A program made the translations under genes and the position numbers. This document shows, in pieces, positions 24,464-35,900 of a stretch of 64,000 nt of DNA. The notes under the pieces were generated by a model. The model saw nothing but the letters and a program-made list of their open reading frames with translations, did no database searches and was not told the origin of the DNA. The stretch spans positions 372,001 to 436,000 of the forward strand of contig VZRR01003270.1 of NCBI GenBank assembly GCA_013398015.1, in the 5' to 3' direction. Position 1 is the stretch's first letter. Every line of letters starts with the position of its first letter. The DNA comes from Oreocharis arfaki. Taxonomy: Eukaryota; Chordata; Aves; Passeriformes; Paramythiidae.

Positions 24464-27400
24464 AAGGAGTTCAGAGTGTTTTGACAGTAGTATTCTTCAT
24501 GATATTTTGAAGACTAGTACGGAAACTTGCAAGTAGAATAAACATGGGGCTCCTGACTGATCAAAAACTAGCTGGAAAGTTTTGAGATTTGCTTTAGGTG
24601 AGAACAGAAGTGCAGATAATTTCTTTCTGGTTGTGGAAGTATACGCCTGTGCTAAAATGAAAACTCTTGAAAACGAAATTTTTGTGTCTTCCAAGTGAGT
24701 ATGATTTTCATCCAGCTTACATACAATTAGCATTCCATTTAGTCAGGAAAGGAGGAAACGGAGCTGTGAATTCTTTATTGTTAATAATCTTGTTTGTCAT
24801 TTCTCTTGCATCTGGGAAGCTTCTGCTTCTAGAATATCCATAGTAGATAAAGAGCTATTTCCCCACGTAGCCACAGCAATTCAGGATGCAGAACATTTCC
24901 AAAAGAGTATGTTTGACTTTACAGCAGGATAAAGAAGAATGGGTAGCTATTTTCAGAGACAGGCATACTTCATCCATCTCAGTCTGTTATTTAATTCTGA
25001 ATCTCAAGAAATATAATCCACGGTGCAAAATAAGACTTGGTTTCTGTAGGTTCGTTAGGGAAGCACAGATCCACCCTCCCAGCCAATGTTTCAATCTGTC
25101 CTTCAGTCTGACGTGTGCTTAAATCTCTCATTAATCACCTGGTTTAAGACAAACCTCACCAGCATCCTAGGCAGATAAAAGGAAAGCCACCCAGGATGGC
25201 AATTTACTTTTCCTACAGAACTGAGCACGTAGTTACACAAACCAGAGGATAAACCACTCAAAGCTGTCCCTGGAGCAGCAGAGTTGAGATGAGACTGCAC
25301 CGAAGTGTATTGAGGCACTGTGCTTAAATCCTGTGCTTGGAGCGCCTGTCTCTGCAACGTGGAACCCCTTTGAAGAATCTGTTCTAGCACCAAGTGCCTA
25401 TTCCATGGTTTTACTTGCAGTGAGGTGTTTAGAAAACTTTTTCTAAATAAATTGTGCAGCAAATACAAGGCAGAAGAGAATATGGGCAGGAGATGGAAGT
25501 ATGTTCTCAGTCTGCTTTTTCTGCTGGCTGCTTTGTAAATCGCCTCTGTAACATGTTGGGATTTTTTCCTCTTTTGTTCTTGCTTCCCCTCAACTAGCTG
25601 GCTGGCTTGGCATCCTATACTTGTGGGTATTTTTAGCATCTCTGGAAAAACTCAAAGATGGATTCCTGCTGCTGATCAGCCAATGCTGTGCTTTCCAGTA
25701 GTTGCCATCAAAATATCTCTGACCTGCTTCCTTGGCACTCTTTACTCACCTATTTTTTTTAAATTCAATATCCATGATATTTATTTCCTAGCTGGTGTTC
25801 CCTCCTTTGAGGGAAGGAGACATATGGATTCTAGCTGCTGCTCTGTATATCTTTCGCTGAGACTCCTGACTTGCTGAGTAAATACCTGTCAAAAACTTCA
25901 GGGGTGTATTTCCATGGTGATTGCAACATGTTTACTGTAGTATCTGCCTCGTATTTTTGTGGTGCAAGTGATCCCTTTTCCTCTTTGCATGGCTTTTTGT
26001 GATACCGCAGGAATGTGCCTTACAGGAGTTCTGCCAAAATAACATTTCTTTGTATTTAATGCAATGGGATTTTTTTTTTATAATTGAAGAATAACTAAAA
26101 ATGAGAGAGGAATTGTCTTTGAACAAAGACTGTAGAGTTGGTTTTAGGTTTTTTGGGTTTGTTTTTTTTTTTTTTTAGACCTACCCAATACATCTCCTGA
26201 TGCAGTAGCTGCCTTATATAGAAACCTGAGTTTGCTCACTCTAAACTCTAAGAAAATGTTCTTGGTTATTACCAGCTGTTTATTAGCCATGGCAGAGTCC
26301 ATGCCAAGACTTGCAGAATCAGTGCCCTTTTTCCTGCCCTCTCCCAGGATCCGTGCTGGGAGCCTGGAGTGGCTGTGCAGTACTCTCTGCTGTGTTCCAG
26401 CCACATTTCCTGCTGGAGCTCCTGCTAAGGTAAAAATGAGTTTGAAATGCAGGCAAACAGGTAAAAGGCAAAGATTGGGTTCACCTCTCCTTGCCTGCAG
26501 TGCTGTGTGAGTGCCACGGCACCTGCCCAGCTCTCAGCGCACAGCACAGGTACCCATCCACAACTGGGTCAAACGAGGACAGTCTTTCCCACAATTTCAG
26601 TAGGAGAGCTCTGCCACCTACATCCCTGAAATGAACATGTTCCTTATTTCTTTTTAACTCTTCTCACTTTCGAGGGCCAGATTTCCGACCCCCAAAATAC
26701 ACGGGCTGGATTCCAACCAGATTTCTGAATTAGCAGACTTTTCTGGGAGGCCCTCGGGGAGCCATGGGAACGTGGCTGGCTTTGTGAGCTCTCTCCAGCC
26801 CAGCTCATGAAGGCAGCGCTGCAAACAAGGCATGTAGCACTGGCAGGTATTCCCCAGGTGTTGCTCAGCCTTTTCAGCATTACCCTGGAGAGTGTATTAT
26901 TTTAGATTTATTACGTCCCCTGTGCCTGTCCACTTCCACTCTTCCCTACTCTTGTGGTAAAGATTAAGCTGTGTTATATTCCTTGCTTCCTAGCCTGAGG
27001 CAACAGCACCTGCACGCAGCATGTTTGCCATCAGAGGATGAAGCAGCATCTTGGATACTTGGATTTAAGTGCTGATAAACTTATGGTTTATCAGTAGCAG
27101 CCTCATGTGCAGAAAGCTCTGGATATCAAATGTCACAGTTAGGAGAGTGTTCGTGATGCATGCACCCAAACCAGGGGAAAACCAGATCTGAAATGCCTCC
27201 TGATGAAATCTGGGAGATTTCAGTCCGCTGGTATCATGGATATCGTGAAGAGAGGGGAAAATTGTGGCTCACTAAAGCGGGGAAACAGAGGTACAGAGAA
27301 GCCAGGGCTGATTGACAGTTTCCATTCTCACTGAGCTGGGTCTGCATGTGGCTGGTGCTGTACCATGTCCAGCTGCTGTTGCAGTTTTATGATGTTTCTC

Positions 27401-27829
27401 TCAAATATATTACTGAAACCTTATTTATTCTCCCCTAGAAGCTTATTTCTTGTCCATTTAAAACTTCCAGTGATGTCAGAGCCTGGGATGTGCAAGGAGT
27501 ACAGCATGGAAGGGAGGCTGGTTTAGAGCTGCTCAGTCCTTTCCTTCTTATTCCAGTATAAATATATAAATTTTATGAAATTATGTGGAAAGATAAGGCT
27601 TTTGATTTTCAGAAACAACCAAATGAAGCTCGGTAATATCCCTAAGGTTTTGTTTTCTTCTATTTGGCTAAGGTGAAAAAGAAGACACCAACTAATATGT
27701 CTTCGATTTTGACAGTGCCTTTCTTTAAACAGCAACTAATTTAACTGAACTCTCAGTTAATTGGTTTAAAAATACGGAGCCGCTCAACTAGGGTGTGCAG
27801 TCAGCTTTTCATAGCACATCCCGGAGTCA
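24464..27829. other. Gene-free sequence with one long minus-strand open frame
   Basis: Most frames are short. One minus-strand frame (25103-25639) has 178 codons, which is long for this AT-leaning area and is not explained by a repeat I recognise. It has no motif, signal peptide or membrane pattern that I can assign, so I do not call it a gene. Poly-T runs occur at 26069-26079 and 26162-26176. Confidence 0.5.
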
Positions 27830-27843
27830 GTTACCATGGCACT
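27830..27843 (+). promoter_or_regulatory. X-box-like (RFX) palindrome, upstream copy
   Basis: GTTACCATGGCACT fits the X-box layout of two half-sites, GTNRCC and RGYAAC, with a 2-bp spacer (AT). It has one mismatch in the right half (GGCACT instead of GGCAAC). RFX transcription factors bind such palindromes, often near cilia genes. A second copy lies 14 bp downstream. No transcription start is visible nearby. Confidence 0.4.
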
Positions 27844-27857
27844 GGGAAAGATTTTTG

Positions 27858-27871
27858 GTCTCCATGGCAAC
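27858..27871 (+). promoter_or_regulatory. X-box-like (RFX) palindrome, downstream copy
   Basis: GTCTCCATGGCAAC has a perfect right half-site (GGCAAC) and a left half with one mismatch (GTCTCC versus GTNRCC), with the same AT spacer as its neighbour. Start-to-start spacing from the upstream copy is 28 bp. The two mismatches fall in different half-sites, so each copy keeps one intact half. Confidence 0.4.
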
Positions 27872-28337
27872 CTCAGGTCGGCTTGTCGCACCTTTTATCT
27901 TATGCAGACTGAAAGCAGCAGTGTGTGTGTGGTATCTGGAGTTAATATGTCAAGGAGGAGGCAGATACGTTACCCAGAGAGGTGTTGGCTTTTTTGGGTT
28001 AGTTTGGGGATTTTTTTTTTCCCCCTGCTTTTTCAACTCAGCGAGCCTGTTAATTATTGCTAATCAGGCTAGCGGCAGGAGCAGGCAGTAAGGGGCAGGG
28101 GGAAGCAGCCTGGTGGGTACACGGAGAGCCAGGGTGCTCCTGGGGGCTCTGCAGCAGGTGGGACATCTCCTTTCCTTCCCTCCTGGAGAGCAGCCTGCAG
28201 AGCTGCAAAGCCACAGCTCCGTGGGCTTTTTGGGAGCCCTTTGCAGCCGGTTGTTGTGGGAGGCTCTGTGCTAACCCTGCCACGAGGTGAGTGGTGCTTT
28301 TGGCCCCCTGGACTCGGTGTGTTCAGTCAGGCAGCTC
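27872..28337. other. Unique sequence, T-rich then GC-richer
   Basis: No gene is supported. Overlapping short frames on both strands are unrecognisable. A T-run with a C-run follows at 28011-28025. Confidence 0.45.
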
Positions 28338-28510
28338 CCACAGAACAGTTTGGGTGGGAAAGGACATTTTAAAGGCCATCAGGTTCAACCTCCCTGCCAT
28401 GGGCAGGGACATCTTTAGTTAGACCAAGCTCCTCAAAGCCCCATCCCCTACCATCCTGGAACTGGCCTGGAACTCTTCCAGAGACTGGGCTTTGGCTCTG
28501 GCCAGGGCTA
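28338..28510 (-). mobile_element. CR1 LINE 3' end fragment
   Basis: The plus strand carries the complement of a typical chicken-type CR1 3' end: 'CACAGAACAGTTTGGGTGGG', 'AAAGGACATTTTAAAGGCCA', then 'TCAACCTCCCTGCCATGGGC', 'AGGGACATCTTTAGTTAGAC' and 'CTCAAAGCCCCATCC'. The 5' truncation is uncertain because similarity weakens after about 28480. The insertion is on the minus strand and is moderately diverged. Confidence 0.85.
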
Positions 28511-29854
28511 ATGCATGGCCTGGACCCTGCTGCAAGGTGCCCTGGTGAGAAGCTGTGTCTCCAGACCATCAGTCCCTCCTCTTGCTGGTGGCACCAGCTC
28601 TTGCAGTGCTGCCATACAGAGCCATTGAGGTTCTCTCCTGCTGCCTGCGTGCAGCAAGAGGAGCAGGACAGCCCAGGGAAGGTGGTCATGGCCTTCAGGA
28701 ACGAAGGAGAGACAGAGAGGAGGCACCAATTGGGCACTGGGAAATCGTGCTTTGAGTACACACTTTCCTAAATTGCTCATCATGTAAATGTTGGGCAGCC
28801 TGTCCAGGTGAAGCAAAGGTCTCCTTCAGCTTTCTGATCCATCTCTGCAGGCTGTGGCATGTGCTCGTGAGGGATGTTTTTGCTTGTGTTGCTCATCCCT
28901 GTTGGAGCTGTGGAGGCTACACCTTCAGGCACAGTTATTCCCATTAAAATCAGCCCTCTGTAGCTGAGACATCTGGGGCTGGAGGGGAAAGCTGCCTCCT
29001 TGGCCTTCTGGCAGGACTGCCTGGCAAAGCAGGGTGCAGGGACCAGCAGTGCCAGCACCCCTGACCTCCCTGTGTTCACCCACCCTTCCCAGGCTTTGCT
29101 GTGTCTCCCTGCTGGGTTGCCATGGGCAGGGGCTGTTGTTATAGGAGAGAGGGTCGGGTCAGAGGCCCCAGGAAAGATCCACCTCTGTTCATGCATTGAG
29201 CTTGTCTTAGGAAATCACACTGGCGGTGTTCAGGCCTCATTGCTGGAAATCACCAGAGCTCCTGGAGCTGCAGAAAAAAACCCAGAAGTGTAACTCTGGC
29301 AACCCAATGCTCAGAGCTGCTTGAAGAGGTCTTCTGTACACTCACTCCTTGTTTTCCTTGAAGTTGTAATGGCTGGAGAGAGTAGGCTGGCTAGGGAGAT
29401 TGCAATGGCAGCAGGAATTAAGGCACTATTTTCTGATGCCAGGACAGACTGAAAACCATTTATGTTGATCTTACCTGGGATTTTGTGTGCTCTCAGGGCA
29501 GGTGTAACCAGGACATAGTTGTTTAGCAGGGGGTGTGTGGTGTGAGGTGAAGCCTCTCCAGTTATGCTGCTGACTAAAAATAGCCAGTGCAGACCCCGTG
29601 TTCACAGTGATTTTGGAACGTTTGGTCTACCAGGAGCCTCCTTAATATTCCAATAGGGATCTCTCCAACTGCCCGTTTTTAAAGCAGGACATACTACAAA
29701 TAGCAGGAGCAAAGGAGTTTTGTTTTCAGTGCTGAGTGGACTGTGTTCACAGGCCCCAAAAACCTCCGGTAGCTGACAGACCAATGAGCATCACAGTAAG
29801 TTTAAAATGCCCCTACATTCTTCACATGTGTTGTCTTGCATTCACCCTGATGGC
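28511..29854. other. Gene-free sequence, GC-richer
   Basis: Frames of up to 138 codons (28780-29196, minus) occur, but the local GC content lengthens random frames. I see no family signature, and the frames overlap others on the opposite strand. No promoter or RNA gene is supported. Confidence 0.5.
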
Positions 29855-30891
29855 TGTACTGGGTTTGCATGGAAAGGTGGTGGTAGCAGAGGAGCTCCAG
29901 GGCCTTGTAGAGCTTTGAATCCCAGCCCAGCTCCAAGACTGACCCACAGCTCTCTGAGGCCAAGCCCATCAGCAACAGGGGTAGCACCCCAGGGATAACA
30001 AATTTAAAAAGCAGGGAAAAAAAGCTGCTGGGCAACAGCAGTTTTAGCTGGCAAAAGGAGGGAAAATACGTGGCAGGAACAATTCTGCCAACACCAAGGT
30101 CAAGGATGAAGGAGGGGGAGGAGAATGCTCCAGGTGCCAGAGCAGAAATTCCCCTTCAGGTGAGGCAGCTGTGCCCCTGCAGCCCTTGGAGGGCCACAGT
30201 GGAGCAGAAATCCCCCTGCAGCCCATTGGGGACCCCACACCAGGGCAAGTGGATGCCTGAAGGAGGCTGTGACCCCATGGGAAGCCTGTGCTGGAGCAGG
30301 CTCCTGGGAGGACGTGTGGCCCCATGGAGAGAGGAGCCCACCTGGAGCAGGTTTGCTCACAGGAACTGTGACCCTGCTGGGGACCCACGCTGGAGCAGCC
30401 CATTCCTGAAGCCTGGAACTCATGTTGGAGCAGTTCATGAAGACCTGCAGCTCCCTGTGGGGAAGGATGTTGGAGAAGTTCATGGAGAGCTTAATGAACT
30501 TCCATGGGAGGGACTCCATGCTGGAGCAGCAGAGAGTGAGGAATCCTATCCCCTAGGAAAAAGGAGTGGCAGGAACCACCGACTGCATCCCCCATTCCCC
30601 ATCCCCCTGTGCTGCTGGTGGGGAGGAGGCAGAGGAAATCAGGAGTGATGTTAAGCTCGGAAGAAAGGAGGGGTGGGGGGGAAGGTGTTTTTAAGATCTG
30701 GTTTTATTTCTCATTATCCTACTCTAATTTGATTGGTAGTAAATTAAACTAATTTCCCCAAGTCGAGTCTGTTTTGCCCGTGATGGTAATTGAATGATCT
30801 CTCCCTGTCCTTATCTCGACCCATGAGCCTTTTGTTACATTTTCTCTCCCCTGTGTGAGCGGGTGATGAAAAAGCCCTCAGGAGGCCCACA
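29855..30891 (+). mobile_element. Long avian solo LTR with internal GGAGCAG repeats
   Basis: It begins TGTACTGGGTTTGCATGG and follows, block by block, a long (about 1 kb) avian endogenous-retrovirus LTR type. The blocks are 'CCAAGCCCATCAGCAACAGG', a TTTAAAAA box (about 30002), repeated 'CTGGAGCAG' segments (30200-30540), 'GGGAAGGTGTTTTTAAGATC', 'GGTTTTATTTCTCATTATCC', and an ATTAAA signal at 30743-30748 followed by 'CCCCAAGTCGAGTCTGTTTT' and 'CCTTATCTCGACCCATGAGC'. The far 3' end departs from what I remember and may be truncated or altered. Its limit near CCCACA (30891) is approximate and no target-site duplication is obvious. No internal retroviral genes flank it. The 192-codon frame at 30070-30648 lies wholly inside the LTR and is not counted as a gene. 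Confidence 0.85.
30200..30540 (+). repeat. Imperfect ~35-60 bp repeats inside the LTR
   Basis: The core GGAGCAG, usually preceded by CT or TT, recurs at about 30201, 30293, 30343, 30392, 30427 and 30533, with a GGAGAAG variant near 30470. It is often accompanied by 'CCATGG' or 'GGACCC' segments. Spacing varies from about 35 to 60 bp (about 90 bp for the first interval), so this is a decayed tandem array that belongs to the LTR family. Confidence 0.65.
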
Positions 30892-32259
30892 GATTTATGC
30901 AGGAGGCTTTTGTTAAACCTCATTTGGGCTATGGAGTTTTCTGCTCCCTTAATGTGGAAAGGAAAAGCTTTCCCTCCAAAATCAAATCTTTTCTCAATTT
31001 TGTTTCTAGTTCATGACCGGCGGAATGAAAATCAAGGCATATGGAATATTTTCAGGCCTCAGAATAGATTTACATTTCATATGGACACAGGCTTCGGTTG
31101 AGTCTTATTTTACCTTCTGCTCTTAACTTAATGATGAGGCCAAGGAGCAAGGTTTGGATCCAGTTTTGGAGGAGGAAAGTATGTGTTGCAGTGAAGGCTG
31201 TATTTGTGATGGTGTTAAGCTTTCTGGCTAAATTTAACAAGTCTGTTTTAAGATTCAGAAATGACTTTTTTTTTGTTTTTTGCATGAAGAATTGATACAT
31301 AAGTCTGTATGCTTTTAAATATATGGATTTCATTTAGAAATCTGACAGCCAGAATTGAAAACACTTAGCCGTGACACAGAATTACTCTGTTAAATATCAG
31401 GGGGGAAAGAGAGAAGAATCAGCAAAGATGGGAACCAGATGCAAGGGCATGTTTTAGATCGATCCCAGCACTGGAGGGGAGTGCTTCCTCTCTCACCTGT
31501 GCTCTGGCTGCCCTGCGCTGGAGGCAGGCAGCTTTCCTGCAGCTCTCCCGGCAGGCAGCTGCCCTGGCAGCATCACACTCCTGCTGCCTCGAGAAGGCAG
31601 AGCTGGAAGGATGAAGTTCCTGTTTACATTTCAAATGTTGCTCTGGCCAATACGCTGCAAGACAGAAGAGCACGCACGCTGAATTCGTAAAAACCCCGCA
31701 GCTTTCCGAGTCGGTTCTAACACCGGATGCCTCCTTGTTTATTTTCCCGTAGCACGTGTGTTTGAAAAAAACCCGTGACTGCTGTAAGGAGCAATTACTT
31801 GCTCTGACAGTGGTGGCTCTCAGTGCTTAAAACAAGCGCATCACACCCCTGTTCAGTGTTTTCAGGAATTGCTCTGTAGCAGCCGAGGGAAGGAGCGAGC
31901 AAAGGCAGAGCATGTTCTGCCTTCTGCCTGACTTGAGATAAATGACAGTAATCACACAGACAGTAATCTGGCCTTTTCTGCTCTGCCCACCTGCTGCTGC
32001 TGCTGTCGTGCTCTGCGCTGTGCTGCCATCCTCCGTGACAGCAGCGCCTCCAGCTTGGCACTGCTGGGAATAATGAGGGGTGGCACAGCTCTGCAGCTGC
32101 TGCGGCGCTGACGGGGGGTGCAGGCACACAGGGGGCAAGGAGCGGGGCTGGAGCAAGCATAGCAGGAAATTGGCTGAGCTGTCACGCCTGCAAGCAGGGA
32201 GGGTTTTAGCTTTAGCGTGAGCTGAGGGCACGAAAGGGAAGGTTTTCCCTCTGGGCAAT
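30892..32259. other. Gene-free spacer between LTR and CR1
   Basis: The first half is AT-leaning and the second half GC-richer, with a short CTG run (31990-32004). Long minus-strand frames here (for example 31827-32507, 226 codons) run antisense into the neighbouring CR1 and are its shadow. No gene is supported. Confidence 0.5.
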
Positions 32260-32937
32260 GAGAGGCTGCAGACAGAGATCTGGGCATCCTGGTCCATGGC
32301 GAGTTGAACGTGAGTGAGCAGTGCCCTGGCAGCCAGGGGGGCCAGCCCTGCCCTGGGGGGCATCAGGCACTGCATCAGCTGGGCAAGGGAGGGATTGTCC
32401 CACTCTGCCCTGCACTGGGGCGGCCTCACCTTGAATATTGTGTGCAGTTTGGGGTGCCACAGTGTAAGGAAGGCATTGGCCCTCAGGGAGTGTCCAAAGG
32501 AGGGCAACGAAGATGGTGAAGGGGCTTGAGGGAAGCTGTGTGAGGAGAGGCTGAGGGCACTCGGTCTGTTCAGCCTGGAGGAGACTGAGGGGAGACCTCA
32601 TTGTGGTCTTAAATATCCTCACAAGGGGAAAAGGAGGCACAGGCACTGATCTCTTCTTCCTGGTGACCAGTGACAGGAGCCGAGGGAATGGGCCGAGGCT
32701 GTGCCAGGGCAGGTTTAGGTTGGGTGTCAGGAAAAGGTTTCTCCCCCAGAGGGTGGCTGGGCACTGAACAGGCTCCCCAGGGCAGTGGTCACAGCACCAG
32801 CCTGACAGAGTTCAAGAAGCATTTAGACAATGCTCTCAGGCTCGATGGGATTCTTGGGTTGGCGTGTGCAGGGCCAGCTGTTGGCCCTTGACGATCCTGA
32901 TGGATCCCTTCGGATCTGGGACATTCTGTGATTCCAT
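32260..32937 (+). mobile_element. CR1 LINE 3' region, well preserved
   Basis: This is the clearest CR1 in the window. The order is 'GATCTGGGCATCCTGGTCCA' (about 32277), 'CACTGCATCAGCTGGGCAAG', 'CCTCACCTTGAATATTGTGT', 'GGAGGGCAACGAAGATGGTG' (about 32500), 'GTCTGTTCAGCCTGGAGGAG', 'GGGGAGACCTCATTGTGGTC', 'GTTTAGGTTGGGTGTCAGGA' (about 32714) and 'GAGTTCAAGAAGCATTTAGA', ending with the diagnostic tail 'GGGACATTCTGTGATTCC' at 32917-32935. That covers the last part of the reverse-transcriptase ORF and the 3' UTR; the rest of the element is lost by 5' truncation, as is usual. The 5' breakpoint is approximate. The copy is younger-looking than the other CR1 pieces here. Open frames on both strands in this interval are remnants or antisense shadows of the element. 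Confidence 0.93.
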
Positions 32938-35900
32938 CAAGTTGATGAGAGTGTTACAGGGGAGAGAACGGGACATTGTGAGAAGTCCAGCCGCAGTCTG
33001 GAGTGTAGATTGCCTGAACATAGCTCCCAGGGCAGGCCTTGTCATCTTTAAATACTGTCCTGATGCTTTAAAATTACCTCTGCCCCGTACAAGGGCAGCC
33101 CTTCACAGAGCAATCACTGTGGCTCCTGTGGAATTGTCCAGGGCAGAAATCCTCCTGTGGGCAACAGGCTGTTTGAAAGGGCAGGCACTGTCAGCTTTCG
33201 ACCTGGAGCAGATCTTAAAACTGTTCAATACATCCCAGCTGTAATTAATAAGGAAACACAAGTCTTTAAGTATGTAATTCTTTAAAATAACTGTTAATAG
33301 GGAATTTAACTGTACAAACCCCACCGATGTAGCTCATTGGAACTGTGATTGGGATATGGAGAATAGGTAATGAACGAGCTGGTGAAGAGAGCAGGGTAAA
33401 GAGCAGTAACTTGCAGGACATGGAGGTCTCCTCAGGCCCTGAGTTCACAGACTGAATATTGATGTGGTGTTAGTTAGGGCTAAACAGTGACTTAAAACCA
33501 TGCAGGGACCAGGAACAAGTTTCTAGAGATTGGAGGTGTTCCTATTAATGGCATGTGCCAGCACCCATGCCAGGCTGCAGCGTGTGAGGTCATTATTTTA
33601 TCTGGTCTGGCTTTTTTGGGCTGACCCTCTATGGTTCAGCATAAACAAAGACAGTTCTGAGTAATATAAATATTGTATTAAATATAAAAGGCTTTTTCTG
33701 AGGACGTACTACATTGGTTTTTTTGTGTGTCTATATACACACATGTATTTATATTTATTTTTATATATACACACTCTTACATATATTTAGTGTGAAATTG
33801 TACACCACCATGACAGTGCCCAGTCATTCTGGGCTGATTGATTGAAGCACATGTAACACAAAGGATTAATATTCCAGAGTAGGTAAGCTGGAACTGATCT
33901 TAAAATGTGAAACAAATAGGGACAGTTACACTTTTTCTGTGTCTTTATTGAAAGTTACTGTTTGGAGGCTTCTGACATGGAAGATGCTTAACATTTGTCA
34001 TCAGTGCCAGTGCCATGGGTAGGTCTCTGTGGATGGTGGTTTTGAGTCCTCCCATAGTTTCCATTGCTCCCTTTGGAGTTGCTTTAATCAGTCCTTGTGT
34101 GGCATCCAGAAATGAGCACCCAGACCTGAAGCCTTCCAGTTGTTCAACAGAATGGAAAGATAATTTTGCATGTTAACTTTTCTTATACATATCAATATTT
34201 TACTATCAGTTATGATTATTGTTTGTATGTTGTTAAGTAATCTCTAAAACAGTGTTCCTACCAGTTTGAACCTTTTTTCATCTGGTTTTTCTACATTTGC
34301 AGCACACAAGAACACATTACATAAATTACTGAAATCGAGTTGTACATCTCTTGTGTTTTCTCTCTCCGTTACCAGGTCCTAAAAAGAGCTTAGTTTGGTG
34401 TGAGATGATTTTTTTCCATAACCAATCTCTGCTGGGTGTTAATAATTACCTTCCATATAGTTACAAATATCTCATCATTTGTTCCAGAAATTAAAGTTAA
34501 ACTGGCTGTTTCTAAGTCATTTAATTCTGCTTAAATGTCTTTTAAGAAATAAAAAACTAGAGAATGGGTAAGGTATTAGACATCACATTTACCTGTCTTG
34601 ATGAGTTATCAAAATAACTGCTAAAAGCTCTAGATCTCATCAGTCAAACCTTTAGGTTTGGTCTGGAATGGAGCTCATTAGATCTAGGCAATTTGAAAAC
34701 AATTCAATTTAACTAATACTTGTTAATTGGGGGAGGTTTTTTCAGTTCAAAGACTCAGCTCCTTGCTCTTTTGTGACTGGAATCAGAGCTGATGCCATCT
34801 GATGAAAGCCTGTCTTTTGTGATGATCAACACACAGAAAAGCATTAACAACTTGACCTCTCTGACCTCATCCGTCAGTGGCTTTCATGCTCAGTTTCACA
34901 GCAGAACGCTCTTGAGCCTTCCTTTATTGCTCATGCCTTCACTGAACGATTTCTTAATGTTTACATCCAGCTTTGTACCCTGAACGCTGTTAGTGAGTAA
35001 CACTCTGTATTTCAATGTAATCTTGTTGGGCTTTTGTACATTTTTAAGGTAATCTGATTTGGTTCTCACTGCTGGCTTGCTTCCTTCTCCTGCTTTGGGT
35101 CAGTGAAGAGCTCGTGGTCTAGTCGAGGTTACTGTGCCAGTTGTCTCTTCTCTGTCATAAAACAGCTGGCACATAAGGACATAAGAATTATTTCATTAAA
35201 GAGCTTCCATCTCTTCTTAATGTCTTTTTTTTTTCCCTTAGACCATCCTCTGGAGACCTTTTCTGAGAATCCTCTGGGACTGCTGAAGTGCACTCCCTTG
35301 AGATCCATTCATTTGATTTTCCTGTTGGGCTGCCTTCCTATTCTAAGTTGTTAAGAGTGGCAAAAAGGAAAAACTCCGAATACTTTGATCTTTCCTTTGT
35401 AAGTAGTGCCACCAGATTTGTCCCAGCTGTTACACACAGGAGGGTATTCATTCACTGCACTCCCTTTCTCAGGTGCCCAGGTACAGAGGTTAGTCTCTGT
35501 AGGCTCTAGGAATAGTTGATGGGAAGCCATGGGATGTTTGTGTTAGCAGTGTGGATTCACAGCCCACCTCAACTCTTGTTTTGAGTTACAGCCAAGCAGG
35601 GCCCCTCAGCTGAATACCTAATTTAGGCTTCTAAGTTCGGTGCTCAGAGTTTGGCACTTTTCCACGTGATACCTTTCTTCGTTCCCTCCCCTAGTCCCTT
35701 TCAGCTTTACACTGCGTTGCAATGTCTGTTTAGGACAGAAATGGAGGACCTGAAGGCAAGAAATGTGATCTGGGAAGTCACAATGCACTGTGCAATTTTC
35801 TGCTCTCTGGCTGATAAATTATTGTGCCTTCCGTGTGCTCTGGCATGCAGTGCAATTTGTCCATGCAGCAGTGATGAGAGGCTGTCCTGAGCTAATAATC

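Noticed and set aside
24195..24536. 113-codon frame with a repeated Leu-Gly-Asn-Tyr-Leu-Phe-Pro motif
   Set aside because: It is the translation of the 25-bp minisatellite, and the motif cycles through frames because 25 is not a multiple of three.
31827..32646. Minus-strand frames of 144 and 226 codons
   Set aside because: They run antisense through the CR1 element at 32260-32937 and its GC-rich flank, and contain no known domain.
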